Shown here in pieces: positions 8,813 to 15,709 of a stretch of 22,402 nucleotides of DNA. The position numbers were made by a program, and so were the translations under genes. Source of the DNA: Gammaproteobacteria bacterium. GTDB taxonomy: Bacteria; Pseudomonadota; Gammaproteobacteria; GRL18. Every line of letters begins with the position of its first letter. Position 1 is the first letter of the stretch. The stretch spans positions 1 to 22,402 of the forward strand of contig DAOVUK010000006.1 in NCBI GenBank assembly GCA_030632625.1, given 5' to 3'. The notes below the pieces were generated by a model. The model was not told where the DNA came from. It did no database searches and saw only the letters and a program-made list of their open reading frames with translations.

Positions 8813-9549
8813 AAATAATCGCCTGTTATAGTAATAAGGGAGGTGTCGGTAAAACGGCCACTTCTGTTAATCTGGCTTATGCCAGTGCCCATGCGGGTAA
8901 GCGTACTCTCTTATGTGATTTGGACCCTCAGGGTGCCGCCAGCTTTTATTATCGTATCAAACCCTCTCGCAAACTGGCTGAACAGGCTTTTTTTAAAGAT
9001 GTCGATAAGTTTACCCGATCCATTCGAGCCAGTGATTTTGACAAACTGGATATTATTCCGGCTAATATGACTTATCGGGATTTTGATATTTTTCTATCCC
9101 GTATGAAAAACAGCCGCTCTCGTCTAAAAAAAGCATTGAGCGCTCTGCACAATGAGTATGATGTCATCATACTGGATTGTCCACCCAATATATCCCGCTT
9201 ATCAGAAAATATATTTAAAGTATCTGATTCAATTATTGTCCCAGTAATACCAACCACCTTATCCGAGCGAACTTTTTTTCAGCTTATTGATTTTTTCAAA
9301 GAAAACAAACTGAATAAGAAAAAATTATTACCCTTCTTTTCCATGGCACAAAAACAGAAAAAACTTCATAAAGAAACCATGGTAAGACTACGCAAACAAT
9401 ATAAACGATTTTTATCAACACCCATCCCTTTTTCATCCGATATTGAAAAAATGGGGATTCACCGTGCTCCGGTACTAAGCTATGCAAAATCAAAAGTAGC
9501 AGCCAAGGCCTATAAAGCCTTATGGCATGAAATCAGTAATAAGTTTTAA
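8809..9549 (+). CDS. ParA/MinD-family ATPase
   Basis: A 246-residue P-loop ATPase of the ParA type. The deviant Walker A is KGGVGKT (10-16), with the signature Lys at 10; motif A' is DLDPQG (37-42) and Walker B is VIILDCPP (119-126). The length fits the short ParA class without an N-terminal DNA-binding domain, as in McdA, ParC and PpfA relatives that position cargo over the nucleoid. No ParB gene or obvious parS cluster lies beside it, which argues against chromosome or plasmid partition as its main job. It overlaps the CHAD gene by four bases. A partner role with CHAD and the anchored phosphatase is inference from gene order. Two hairpins follow the stop. Confidence 0.88.
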   Translation: MKIIACYSNKGGVGKTATSVNLAYASAHAGKRTLLCDLDPQGAASFYYRIKPSRKLAEQAFFKDVDKFTRSIRASDFDKLDIIPANMTYRDFDIFLSRMKNSRSRLKKALSALHNEYDVIILDCPPNISRLSENIFKVSDSIIVPVIPTTLSERTFFQLIDFFKENKLNKKKLLPFFSMAQKQKKLHKETMVRLRKQYKRFLSTPIPFSSDIEKMGIHRAPVLSYAKSKVAAKAYKALWHEISNKF

Positions 9550-9554
9550 TACGT

Positions 9555-9580
9555 GTGCGTCCGTCTATTTACGGATGCAC
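9555..9580 (+). terminator. Hairpin after the ParA gene
   Basis: Stem GTGCGTCCGT (9555-9564) pairs with ACGGATGCAC (9571-9580) with one G-T pair and a six-base loop. It begins six bases after the ParA stop and is followed by GTTAAAAAA rather than a T-run. Likely end of the plus-strand transcript. Confidence 0.5.
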
Positions 9581-9599
9581 CGTTAAAAAACTATGAAAA

Positions 9600-9627
9600 T
9601 TAAGTGCCCATCGAAGTGGGCACTTAA
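9600..9627. terminator. Strong symmetrical hairpin between converging genes
   Basis: A perfect 11-base stem, TTAAGTGCCCA (9600-9610) with TGGGCACTTAA (9617-9627), and a six-base loop. A-rich sequence on the left and AATAAATTT on the right suit a bidirectional terminator between parA and the minus-strand integrase fragment. Confidence 0.65.
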
Positions 9628-9666
9628 TAAATTTAGACTTTGATTTGTTCTGACACTTCTAATGCA

Positions 9667-10039
9667 TCATCTACTTCTAAAAAGATAGCCCTGCCCATCC
9701 GGCTTCGTCTCACCCAATATGTCTCTGATTGAATTGCGTGTTTGTTCCGTTATTTCAAACTGAACTGGTTTCTTTGTTTTTTGTTGCATAATTATGGCTC
9801 GCTTGAGTATTTGTGTGCCATGCATAACATCACTAATCCTAAGTTTGACTAAGTCGCAACCACGAAGTTTACTGTCAATTGCCATATTAAATAAAGCTAA
9901 CTCTTTTACTTTTTTTTTCATCTGGAGTCGGGTACGAATTGCCCGGACTTCCTTTAGTTTCAAGGCAGACTTTTGACCAACAATTTTCCCTTTATTCCAG
10001 GGGGGGGGGGGTTTGGGGTACATAGGGTAGTGTATCCAT
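9667..10039 (-). pseudogene. Tyrosine recombinase/integrase fragment, frameshifted at a C12 tract and truncated
   Basis: The segment WNKGKIVGQKSALKLKEVRA...NMAIDSKLRGCDLVKLRISDV is typical of a solitary integrase family seen in Legionella and relatives (about 200 residues). It contains the first catalytic Arg (LRGCDLV) and the beta-strand Lys (MQQKTKKPVQFEI). The C-terminal box with H-x-x-R and the nucleophile Tyr is absent; the frame stops at 9667 after YLFRSR. The good start is ATG at 10039, seven bases after GGAGG (10047-10051), but it is out of frame. Twelve C on the coding strand (10000-10011) separate it from the integrase frame, and eleven would restore MDTLPYVPQTPPPWNKGK. The only in-frame ATG (10023) has no ribosome site. 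A broken mobile-element remnant. Confidence 0.75.
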
Positions 10040-10100
10040 AATAATTCCTCCGTTATCAGATTTACTGTTTAAAGTATCGCTCAATTTACACAAATGTATG

Positions 10101-10130
10101 AATATATGTTGATATGTATTGATATGTGTT
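10101..10130 (+). promoter_or_regulatory. Direct repeats upstream of the ParD-like gene
   Basis: TTGATATGT occurs at 10109-10117 and 10119-10127, exactly one helical turn apart, with a partial third ATATGT at 10104-10109. The position, just before a ParD-like start and between divergent genes, suits an antitoxin operator (inference). Confidence 0.4.
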
Positions 10131-10147
10131 AATTATTATAATAGTTG

Positions 10148-10312
10148 ATGAGGAGTGCATTTATTCCACGTACAACCAGTATTACTCTGGGGGAGCATCA
10201 GCAGAAATTTATTGAATCCCTTGTTCAAAGTGGTCGTTATACGTCGACCAGTGAAATCGTGCAATGGAAAGACATTTGTGAAGATATACTCATTACGACT
10301 TTTGAGGATTAG
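10148..10312 (+). pseudogene. ParD-like antitoxin, truncated
   Basis: A 54-codon frame reading TTSITLGEHQQKFIESLVQS then GRYTSTSEIV, a good match to the ribbon-helix-helix start of ParD antitoxins (usual length about 80). After SEIV the family continues with a conserved RAGLRLLE-type helix; here it becomes QWKDICEDILITTFED and stops. No ParE toxin follows. The helix that binds ParE is therefore missing or replaced, and the pair appears decayed. The DNA-binding half could in principle still fold. It lies beside the integrase remnant in the scar zone. Confidence 0.6.
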
Positions 10313-10703
10313 AGAATTTCGTTTCCGATAATTTTTAGCTTCTAATCAATTCTAAGCAGAAACATTAATCATTTCTTATTTAGTCACTAAGGGCGTGAAG
10401 CAGCCATTCCAGATCTGAGCATATATAGCTTTTAGGATTTTTCAAAATAGTTACTCAGTACAAAAAGCGGACAAATTGCTTGCTTCAAAATCATCTTAAA
10501 AAAGACTTTCCACAGCGCATTGCTGCCATTTTCATTTTAATCAAACGGCTTAAAAATACAATTTATCCAGTATGAATATCGGTGATTTATTCCTGGTTGG
10601 GTTGCTAACAATCTGGTTATGTTTTAATGAAATATGCCTTGTTGAAGAGCTGTAAATGAAACGCTTTCATCCCTTTATAGTTCAAGTGATTGTGTGTATT
10701 GAG
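10313..10703. other. Gap with decayed sequence and one dispersed repeat copy
   Basis: No gene is supported. At about 10386-10409 the string CACTAAGGG...AAGCAGCCATTC matches the right half of two repeats at 16909-16971 and 17221-17285. A short open stretch near 10455-10573 (KKDFPQRIAAIFILIKRLKN) looks protein-like but has no start and no family I can name. Confidence 0.35.
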
Positions 10704-10979
10704 TTATTCCTTAAAAAGACTCAGTAATTTAGCGGTATTATTGTTGCTCAGTCTATCCACTATTGAAATGGTGATTTTTAGTTGCTCACTAAGGCCGATT
10801 TTTTTTGCTATTTCAATGACATCATTTACTGACTCACATACCAGGCGGTAATCATTAATTTTTGTATAGGCAACAACGATATTTGAGCCGATGCAGTGAT
10901 TAATTTTTTGTTGCGCGTAACTATCTGAACTATAAAACAGGCAGGAAAAAATAAGGACAAAAAGAAAATGATAGTTCAT
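10704..10979 (-). CDS. Small secreted hypothetical protein
   Basis: About 91 residues if started at the ATG at 10979, which overlaps the transporter stop as ATGA. The longer start at 10994 would lie wholly inside the transporter and places five polar residues ahead of the signal. MNYHFLFVLIFSCLFYSSDSYA is a clear signal peptide ending at A22, so the mature protein is about 69 residues in the periplasm. Two Cys remain (in NHCIGS and RLVCES), able to form a disulfide. No family recognised. The overlap implies co-translation with the DASS transporter, so an accessory role there is possible but unproven. Confidence 0.6.
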   Translation of the reverse strand: MNYHFLFVLIFSCLFYSSDSYAQQKINHCIGSNIVVAYTKINDYRLVCESVNDVIEIAKKIGLSEQLKITISIVDRLSNNNTAKLLSLFKE

Positions 10980-12325
10980 ATAAAATTTCTCCAAAAGAAT
11001 GAGGCAATTAAAACTATCAGAAAGATTCCTATAACATTAAACAAAAATCCATATTTTGCCATAGTACCTACATTGACAACCCCGCTGGACATTGCAATTG
11101 CATTTGGAGGAGTGGCAATAGGGAGCATAAAAGCATAACTTGCACAGATTGTTGCTGTCATCAAAAATAATCGTGTATCAAGTCCACTGGCTTCTGTGAC
11201 TGCATAAAGAATGGGAAGTATCATAGAAATCAGTGCTGTATTACTGGTCACTTCTGTTGTAAATGTAACAATTGCCGCAATACAAAGCATTATCAAAATT
11301 GGCGGGAGAGTAGTCAGTTGCAGAAGGTAGGACGCCACTGAATTAGCTAGTCCGCTGCTGGTAAATGCTGCTGCTATTGAGAAACCTGCACCAAAGAGAA
11401 AAATGATCTCATAGGGTACTTTTTTACTGTCTTTCCAGGTGAGTACATTGACTGGAGGAAAAAACATCAAAAGACCAAAACTAAGCAGTATTCCTTTTTC
11501 ATTCAGTCCAAAGCCATCATAGTAAGGTTTGACAGGGGCATTTGCAAAAAGCAGGCATACCAGAAAAATCAATGTGAATAGTATCTTTTTCTGTTTGTTA
11601 CTCATAGTTGTTATTGTTTTGTCTCTTGGAATTTTTACCTCAGAAACACCGAGTGAAAGTATAAAACTGATGATAAAAAACATCAAAAGAGCCAGAGGAA
11701 GTACCAGCCATACCCACTGCATAAAAGGAATTAACTCCAGTCCTTTATCCTCCATGATACCCATAAGGATAAGATTAGGCGGAGTTCCTATAGGGGTTAT
11801 AATTCCTCCTACACTGGCACCATAAGCAATAGCAAGAGCAAACCTCATCTTGATTTTTTTTTCTTCAGTAAGAAAAAGTGCCAGCGGCATGAGCAAAAGA
11901 GTCGTCGTCGTATTAGACAAAAATGAGCTGAGTAATCCGGAAGTAATTGACAATGCAAAAATAATTCCTCTTACTGTCGAAGGAAAAACAGATAGCATTT
12001 TATTAGCTATAACTTTGTGCAGTCCTGTCTTTTCTACTGCAATGGCCAGTAAAAATCCACCGAGAAAAAGAAAGATAATTGATTTTGAATAGTTAAGTGA
12101 TGTTTCGTTTGTACTTAGGATATCAAAAGCAGGAAAAAGTATGATAGGAAGTAAAGAGACTACCCCCAATGGCAGTCCCTCATTTGTCCATAGTGTCACC
12201 AGAAAAGCGATTAGTCCGACAAGAGCAGCCTCTTTTACTGTAAAAAGTAAAGTTGCAAGGAAAAATCCTGCTGTGCCAATCAGAATAGCTGTGATTATTT
12301 TTTTCAACTGTTTGTGTTTTTTCAT
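10976..12325 (-). CDS. DASS/SLC13-family anion transporter
   Basis: A 449-residue polytopic membrane protein with about eleven hydrophobic segments. It has the duplicated signature of divalent anion:sodium symporters: SNT at 137-139 with TPPN at 181-184 in the first half, and SNT at 361-363 with ATPPN at 404-408 in the second. In VcINDY-type structures the two SNT motifs bind the carboxylates and the neighbouring loops bind sodium. The substrate is probably a dicarboxylate (succinate, malate) or sulfate-like anion; sequence alone does not decide. The ATG at 12325 lacks a strong ribosome site but directly precedes a normal basic N-terminus. Its gene overlaps the small secreted protein downstream. 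Upstream lies a gene tail remnant and an IS6 fragment. Confidence 0.85.
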   Translation of the reverse strand: MKKHKQLKKIITAILIGTAGFFLATLLFTVKEAALVGLIAFLVTLWTNEGLPLGVVSLLPIILFPAFDILSTNETSLNYSKSIIFLFLGGFLLAIAVEKTGLHKVIANKMLSVFPSTVRGIIFALSITSGLLSSFLSNTTTTLLLMPLALFLTEEKKIKMRFALAIAYGASVGGIITPIGTPPNLILMGIMEDKGLELIPFMQWVWLVLPLALLMFFIISFILSLGVSEVKIPRDKTITTMSNKQKKILFTLIFLVCLLFANAPVKPYYDGFGLNEKGILLSFGLLMFFPPVNVLTWKDSKKVPYEIIFLFGAGFSIAAAFTSSGLANSVASYLLQLTTLPPILIMLCIAAIVTFTTEVTSNTALISMILPILYAVTEASGLDTRLFLMTATICASYAFMLPIATPPNAIAMSSGVVNVGTMAKYGFLFNVIGIFLIVLIASFFWRNFI

Positions 12326-12370
12326 AATGCTATAGTCAATTAGTCAGTATTGTTTATACTTAAGGGCACA

Positions 12371-12450
12371 TTAAGCCTCATGTACTGAAGCGGATTTTTC
12401 TTCAATAAGCGCTGCAACCTTTTTACCTGCTAAAATAGCCCCTCATGTAA
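12371..12450 (-). pseudogene. Possible 3' remnant of a lost gene
   Basis: On the minus strand a frame reads GAILAGKKVAALIEEKSASV then HEA and stops at 12371; one base out of phase upstream it reads DEDSLHEG. Together they look like a frameshifted protein C-terminus, reminiscent of the tail of an FAD/NAD-linked oxidoreductase. That is only an impression. It is cut off at the IS6-type end at 12475. Confidence 0.25.
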
Positions 12451-12474
12451 ACTATCCTCATCATCATACTTTTT

Positions 12475-12789
12475 GGTTCTGTCGCAAGAATTACAAATTG
12501 AGCAATTACTGGTATTCTGAACATCAATTACAACGAAAAGAAGCCGATTTGCATGCTCAGTTTTAAGTGGCGATATTTTGAAAAAGAAATCATCCTTATA
12601 AATATCCGATGGTACCTGGCTTATCCTTTAAGTTATCGTCACCTAGAGGAAATGGCCGAAGAACGAGGATATCATGTTGACCATAGTACCATCAATCGTT
12701 GGGTTATAAAGTACAGCCCAGAACTTGAAAAAAAAATTCAAATTGAAATAGCAATCTACCATATAGCAGATGTTTCATTTGAATTTTAA
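12475..12789 (+). mobile_element. IS6-family insertion sequence, left end only (truncated transposase)
   Basis: GGTTCTGTCGCAA at 12475-12487 resembles the terminal repeat of IS6-family elements (IS26 starts GGCACTGTTGCAAA). From ATG 12553 the 78-codon frame gives the IS6 transposase N-terminus: a KWRYFEKEIIL start, RWYLAYPLSYRHLEEM, and the helix-turn-helix RGYHVDHSTINRWV, up to SPELEKK. Homology then stops; the last 14 or so residues (IAIYHIADVSFEF) are unrelated. A full transposase is about 230 residues with a DDE domain; all of that and the right terminal repeat are absent, so the copy is dead. Confidence 0.75.
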
Positions 12790-12892
12790 CAGATAGGGGG
12801 GTGATAACTTGTCCTTGAATGGATTTGAAAGGCCGTTAGTTTAATGCTGAGCTTTGAGCTTTTTAACTGGAAATAGCCTTATCAGAGAGGTG

Positions 12893-13267
12893 TTACATTC
12901 TGCATTCGTCTTCTTCAATTGCTTTCCATTGTTGGATTTTAGCTTCATCATTTGTTTGAAGATATGCAGCTGTAACTATCCGTGCATGAAGGCAAATTTT
13001 AGCATGCTCTTCTGCTTGCTTGACGATATTGTACTGCTCGACTGCATCTAAAGCTACCTGCTCATAAATATCAACCTTTTTATTCTCAAAATGCATTTCC
13101 AGCCCCATTACTACGCCCCAGATAATACCTATAGCAATTATTAAAAAGACAAATTGCTCTCCCATTGAAATACAATAGTCTTTCTCATTAGGGTGTCCGC
13201 ACATTGGGCAAGATGAGGCCTTACTGGAAATATCATTACCACAATTTTCACATTTAATATTTGCCAC
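12893..13267 (-). CDS. Zinc-ribbon membrane protein
   Basis: A 124-residue protein with an N-terminal zinc ribbon (C6-x2-C9 and C20-x2-C23, in KCENCGNDI and SCPMCGHP). One membrane helix follows at about 36-58, then a charged helical tail of about 65 residues. This layout is common in small zinc-ribbon membrane proteins of unknown role. The start is GTG at 13267, supported by an AGGAGG site (complement of 13274-13279) six bases upstream; an ATG start is not available there. It is the last of a run of minus-strand envelope genes, 54 bases after the Tll0287-like gene. It converges with the dead IS6 fragment. Confidence 0.7.
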   Translation of the reverse strand: MANIKCENCGNDISSKASSCPMCGHPNEKDYCISMGEQFVFLIIAIGIIWGVVMGLEMHFENKKVDIYEQVALDAVEQYNIVKQAEEHAKICLHARIVTAAYLQTNDEAKIQQWKAIEEDECRM

Positions 13268-13321
13268 TTTTACCCTCCTCTCATCAATAAGAGAAATTTT
13301 CTACCAAAATGCAAATACTGT

Positions 13322-13939
13322 TTATTTTTCATTTAGTGGGTTATAAACTTTTTTGATAGAAACTGCTCCCATCAAATCCCCCAGATGATAACCAATGGAT
13401 TTATCATTCGGGTAAAATAACTTGATTGAGCTAACTGCTTCCTGGCTTATATCCTTTTCTGTACCATGGCATTTCAGACAAAAGGGGGTAGCAATCATGG
13501 GGCTCATATAACGATAGTATGTTTCAGCCGGTTCCGGAACCAGCTCAACGATTTCTATTTCTTTGGCTTGACGGCCATTTTTAAGCATTTTTTGTATTTT
13601 CTGTAGCCCAGCCTGCTCCCATGCATCTGCATGACCGGTAACAACATTACGTGGATTAAGGCTGACAAGCTTGAGAATGATATTATTTTTGATTGAATAT
13701 TCATAATATGCTTGCGGAGCGGTAATTTTGCATACTTCAGTCGCCGCAAACAGGCCAATACTTTCAACTTCCAGCTCACATCTACGTATTATAATGGCAG
13801 TGAAATTGGCGGTAATTCTACGGCTCTGCCTGGCAAATTCATCAAGTTTTAGTTCTTGCGCCTGTAACGGGATACTGCCGGAGAATAATAGCAAAAGTGA
13901 CAAACTGGTCATTAAATTTTTTCTTTTTGCGTGGTTCAT
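13322..13939 (-). CDS. Tll0287-like (DUF3365) c-type haem protein
   Basis: A 205-residue secreted protein. The signal peptide (SLSLLLLFSGSIPLQA) is cleaved near residue 26-28. The mature part matches the Tll0287-like/DUF3365 fold, a PAS-like domain known to carry covalent haem, with the typical TPFCLKCHGT motif (CXXCH at 154-158) near the end and GAVSI in the last strand. Such domains usually serve as periplasmic redox or gas sensors, often fused to signalling modules. Here it stands alone, so the output must be a partner. It begins 23 bases after the Met-rich membrane protein gene, with an AGAGAAGAG-type ribosome site, suggesting an operon and a possible partnership. Confidence 0.8.
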   Translation of the reverse strand: MNHAKRKNLMTSLSLLLLFSGSIPLQAQELKLDEFARQSRRITANFTAIIIRRCELEVESIGLFAATEVCKITAPQAYYEYSIKNNIILKLVSLNPRNVVTGHADAWEQAGLQKIQKMLKNGRQAKEIEIVELVPEPAETYYRYMSPMIATPFCLKCHGTEKDISQEAVSSIKLFYPNDKSIGYHLGDLMGAVSIKKVYNPLNEK

Positions 13940-13962
13940 TGCTCTTCTCTAATATATTAGAT

Positions 13963-14472
13963 TTAATATCTGGGGTTCACCATGTTGCGTAAAAACGTTG
14001 GCGGGGAGGTAATTGAACCGCTGACCCGGTGAATATCATGTCCTAAATGGTGCATCAGTATATTCATACTATGAACATCTGTGGATAAAACTCCGATAGA
14101 ATTTGCTAACCCATGGATATCATTTACCATCAAATCCATATCTTTTGTCATATCACCCATATTATCAGCCAAACGTGTCTGAATTGATGAAATACTTCTG
14201 TTCATCATAAACATATGACCATCCATAATATTAATCCGTAAGGATATATCTTTCATTTCATCCGTCATAAGATGCACATCCTCGCCCATACTGTAAATGA
14301 CATGAGAGATGGAACTCATATTGGTGGACATTTCAGAAATATGTCCCGTCATCTCTTGCATCAGGGAAACCATTTTGTACATTAAAAAGCCCATAAATCC
14401 AGCGAAAGCAATCCCGACAATCAGCACTAAAGTGATCAATGTTTTCCGATTTATAGGTAATGCGTTATTCAA
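13963..14472 (-). CDS. Met/His-rich membrane-anchored coiled-coil protein
   Basis: A 169-residue protein I do not recognise. It has one N-terminal membrane helix (about 11-31), then a long amphipathic helical region (35-150) with repeated M-x2-D/M-x3-I spacing, resembling a periplasmic coiled coil. Methionine is extraordinarily frequent (22 of 169), with about ten His, some clustered as DGHMFMMN and LMHHLGHDIH; Cys is absent. This composition suggests metal (copper) or haem-related binding, or simply a Met-packed coiled coil. The start appears to be TTG at 14472; an upstream in-frame stop and absence of an ATG before the membrane helix leave little choice. It is followed at 23 bases by the Tll0287-like haem protein. 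Confidence 0.65.
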   Translation of the reverse strand: MNNALPINRKTLITLVLIVGIAFAGFMGFLMYKMVSLMQEMTGHISEMSTNMSSISHVIYSMGEDVHLMTDEMKDISLRINIMDGHMFMMNRSISSIQTRLADNMGDMTKDMDLMVNDIHGLANSIGVLSTDVHSMNILMHHLGHDIHRVSGSITSPPTFLRNMVNPRY

Positions 14473-14626
14473 TTTCTTAGCTCTCTGTATAAGCAGGGAA
14501 CACTGTCAATAAAATGGCAATATTTTATTTATATCCCAGATATGATTATTCTTCTTTTTTATTGGTTCTTCAATGACCTATATCAGCTTATTGTTTTTTT
14601 ATAAAATTATTATATATTCAGTGTTG

Positions 14627-15085
14627 TTAATATCCTGAACCCCAAGGATGATAGGCTCGTTTGGGTATCGTAAGGCGGATAAACTTCCCTTTATTTTCAC
14701 GTTTCATTTTTGATATATCCGGTTCAGCATCGGGTGGTAGTGTTAGACGTCGTGTAAAGCTGGAGTAGGATTGAAACGATCTGTAAGCATCTCTGGATTC
14801 ACTTTCCTCCATCCGTCCACGAATCTGCCGGATAGTTATTCCTGGTCCTTGACGTTGTATGTCGACTTCTTCTGGTTTTATACCCGCAAGTTCAATATAA
14901 AGATAATAGTTATAAAAATCGTGAAACCGCACGATTCGTAACTGTTGAGGAGAGGAATAAGTACCGGAATCATAATTTGAATGATCAGACCATTCCTGAT
15001 CATCCAAAGAAAATGACCACGAGGCATGGGCATTGGCACTTATTATTAACACGGCCAGGAATGTGATGAAAGCTGTAATCTTCAT
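14627..15085 (-). CDS. Hsp20/alpha-crystallin family protein with signal peptide
   Basis: A 152-residue small heat-shock-like protein. Residues 1-21 are a signal peptide (AFITFLAVLIISANAHA), so the product goes to the periplasm, whereas most Hsp20 proteins are cytoplasmic. Residues about 49-142 form the alpha-crystallin domain: YIELAGIKPEEVDI, TIRQIRGRMEE, FTRRLTLPPDAEPDISKM and the final strand FIRLTIPK. The usual A-x(n)-G-V/I-L motif is changed to N-K-G-K-F-I. The mature N-terminus is Ser/Asp/Tyr-rich. Expected role: ATP-independent holding of unfolded envelope proteins. A TATAAT-like -10 lies on the coding strand near 15131-15136. Confidence 0.8.
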   Translation of the reverse strand: MKITAFITFLAVLIISANAHASWSFSLDDQEWSDHSNYDSGTYSSPQQLRIVRFHDFYNYYLYIELAGIKPEEVDIQRQGPGITIRQIRGRMEESESRDAYRSFQSYSSFTRRLTLPPDAEPDISKMKRENKGKFIRLTIPKRAYHPWGSGY

Positions 15086-15709
15086 AGTTTGTACCTCTCT
15101 AATTGGCTGATCTCGTACTCTGGAACTAGAGATATTATACTAACACTAAATAAAAATAGGTAATCTCCAGCTCTGCTCGGAGACTATAACAGCTTGACAA
15201 TTCAGGAAATCATTTGATATCGTATTTTGAATACTTGGAAATGGCTGCTATGAAGAATTTGCTCATAGAAGATGCATTTACTCAAATTATCACTTTAGGT
15301 CAACTGCGACATGAGGGCTACTTTTCTCTTCACGTCCCTTTGCAGCTATTCAAGACTAATTACAGGCGAACGTTTAAGTTAAAAAAGCAGTAATTTCAAT
15401 TTGGCATAAAACATTGAGAGTCATCTCGCTTAAAACTACTTAACCAGACAAAGCTAATAGGTAAATACGGTCGAAACATGAAGGTCTTCCCTATAAATTA
15501 ATTATTTTAATTGACATATATCAATTGGCTACTAAACTAGATTAGAAGTTGTATGGACTCATAATCTTGCTTGGAATTTCTCTTTACTCCTGCATGAATA
15601 TTTCCTGTGTTTGTTTGTCAAGGAAATTATTTCTCCATTTCTTTAGTATTACTAGAAAATTTTATAACACATTGTTTATTTAAATTTTATTTTTTTAAGA
15701 GATAATATC
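15086..15709. other. 624-bp intergenic region between divergent genes
   Basis: AT-rich. It holds probable promoters for the Hsp20 gene (minus) and the hydrolase (plus) and an FNR-like site at 15511. A 50-codon frame at 15241-15393 starts with ATG but has no good ribosome site and no recognisable family, so I do not call it a gene. Confidence 0.5.
15511..15524. promoter_or_regulatory. FNR/DNR-type binding site (candidate)
   Basis: TTGACATATATCAA matches the FNR/DNR consensus TTGAT-N4-ATCAA at nine of ten fixed positions and extends to ATTGA...TCAAT. It lies 186 bases before the hydrolase start and 426 before the Hsp20 start. The left half could also serve as a -35 box (TTGACA). Confidence 0.4.

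Noticed and set aside
8809..9549. ParA as a plasmid or chromosome partition gene
   Set aside because: No ParB, replication gene or parS-like cluster is present; the overlap with a CHAD gene points elsewhere.
10572..10656. Short frame MNIGDLFLVGLLTIWL
   Set aside because: Only 27 residues; hydrophobic by AT-rich composition; no ribosome site or homology I can name.
15241..15393. 50-codon frame starting MAAMKNLLIEDAF
   Set aside because: No good ribosome site, no recognisable family, and it sits in an AT-rich gap where such frames arise by chance.
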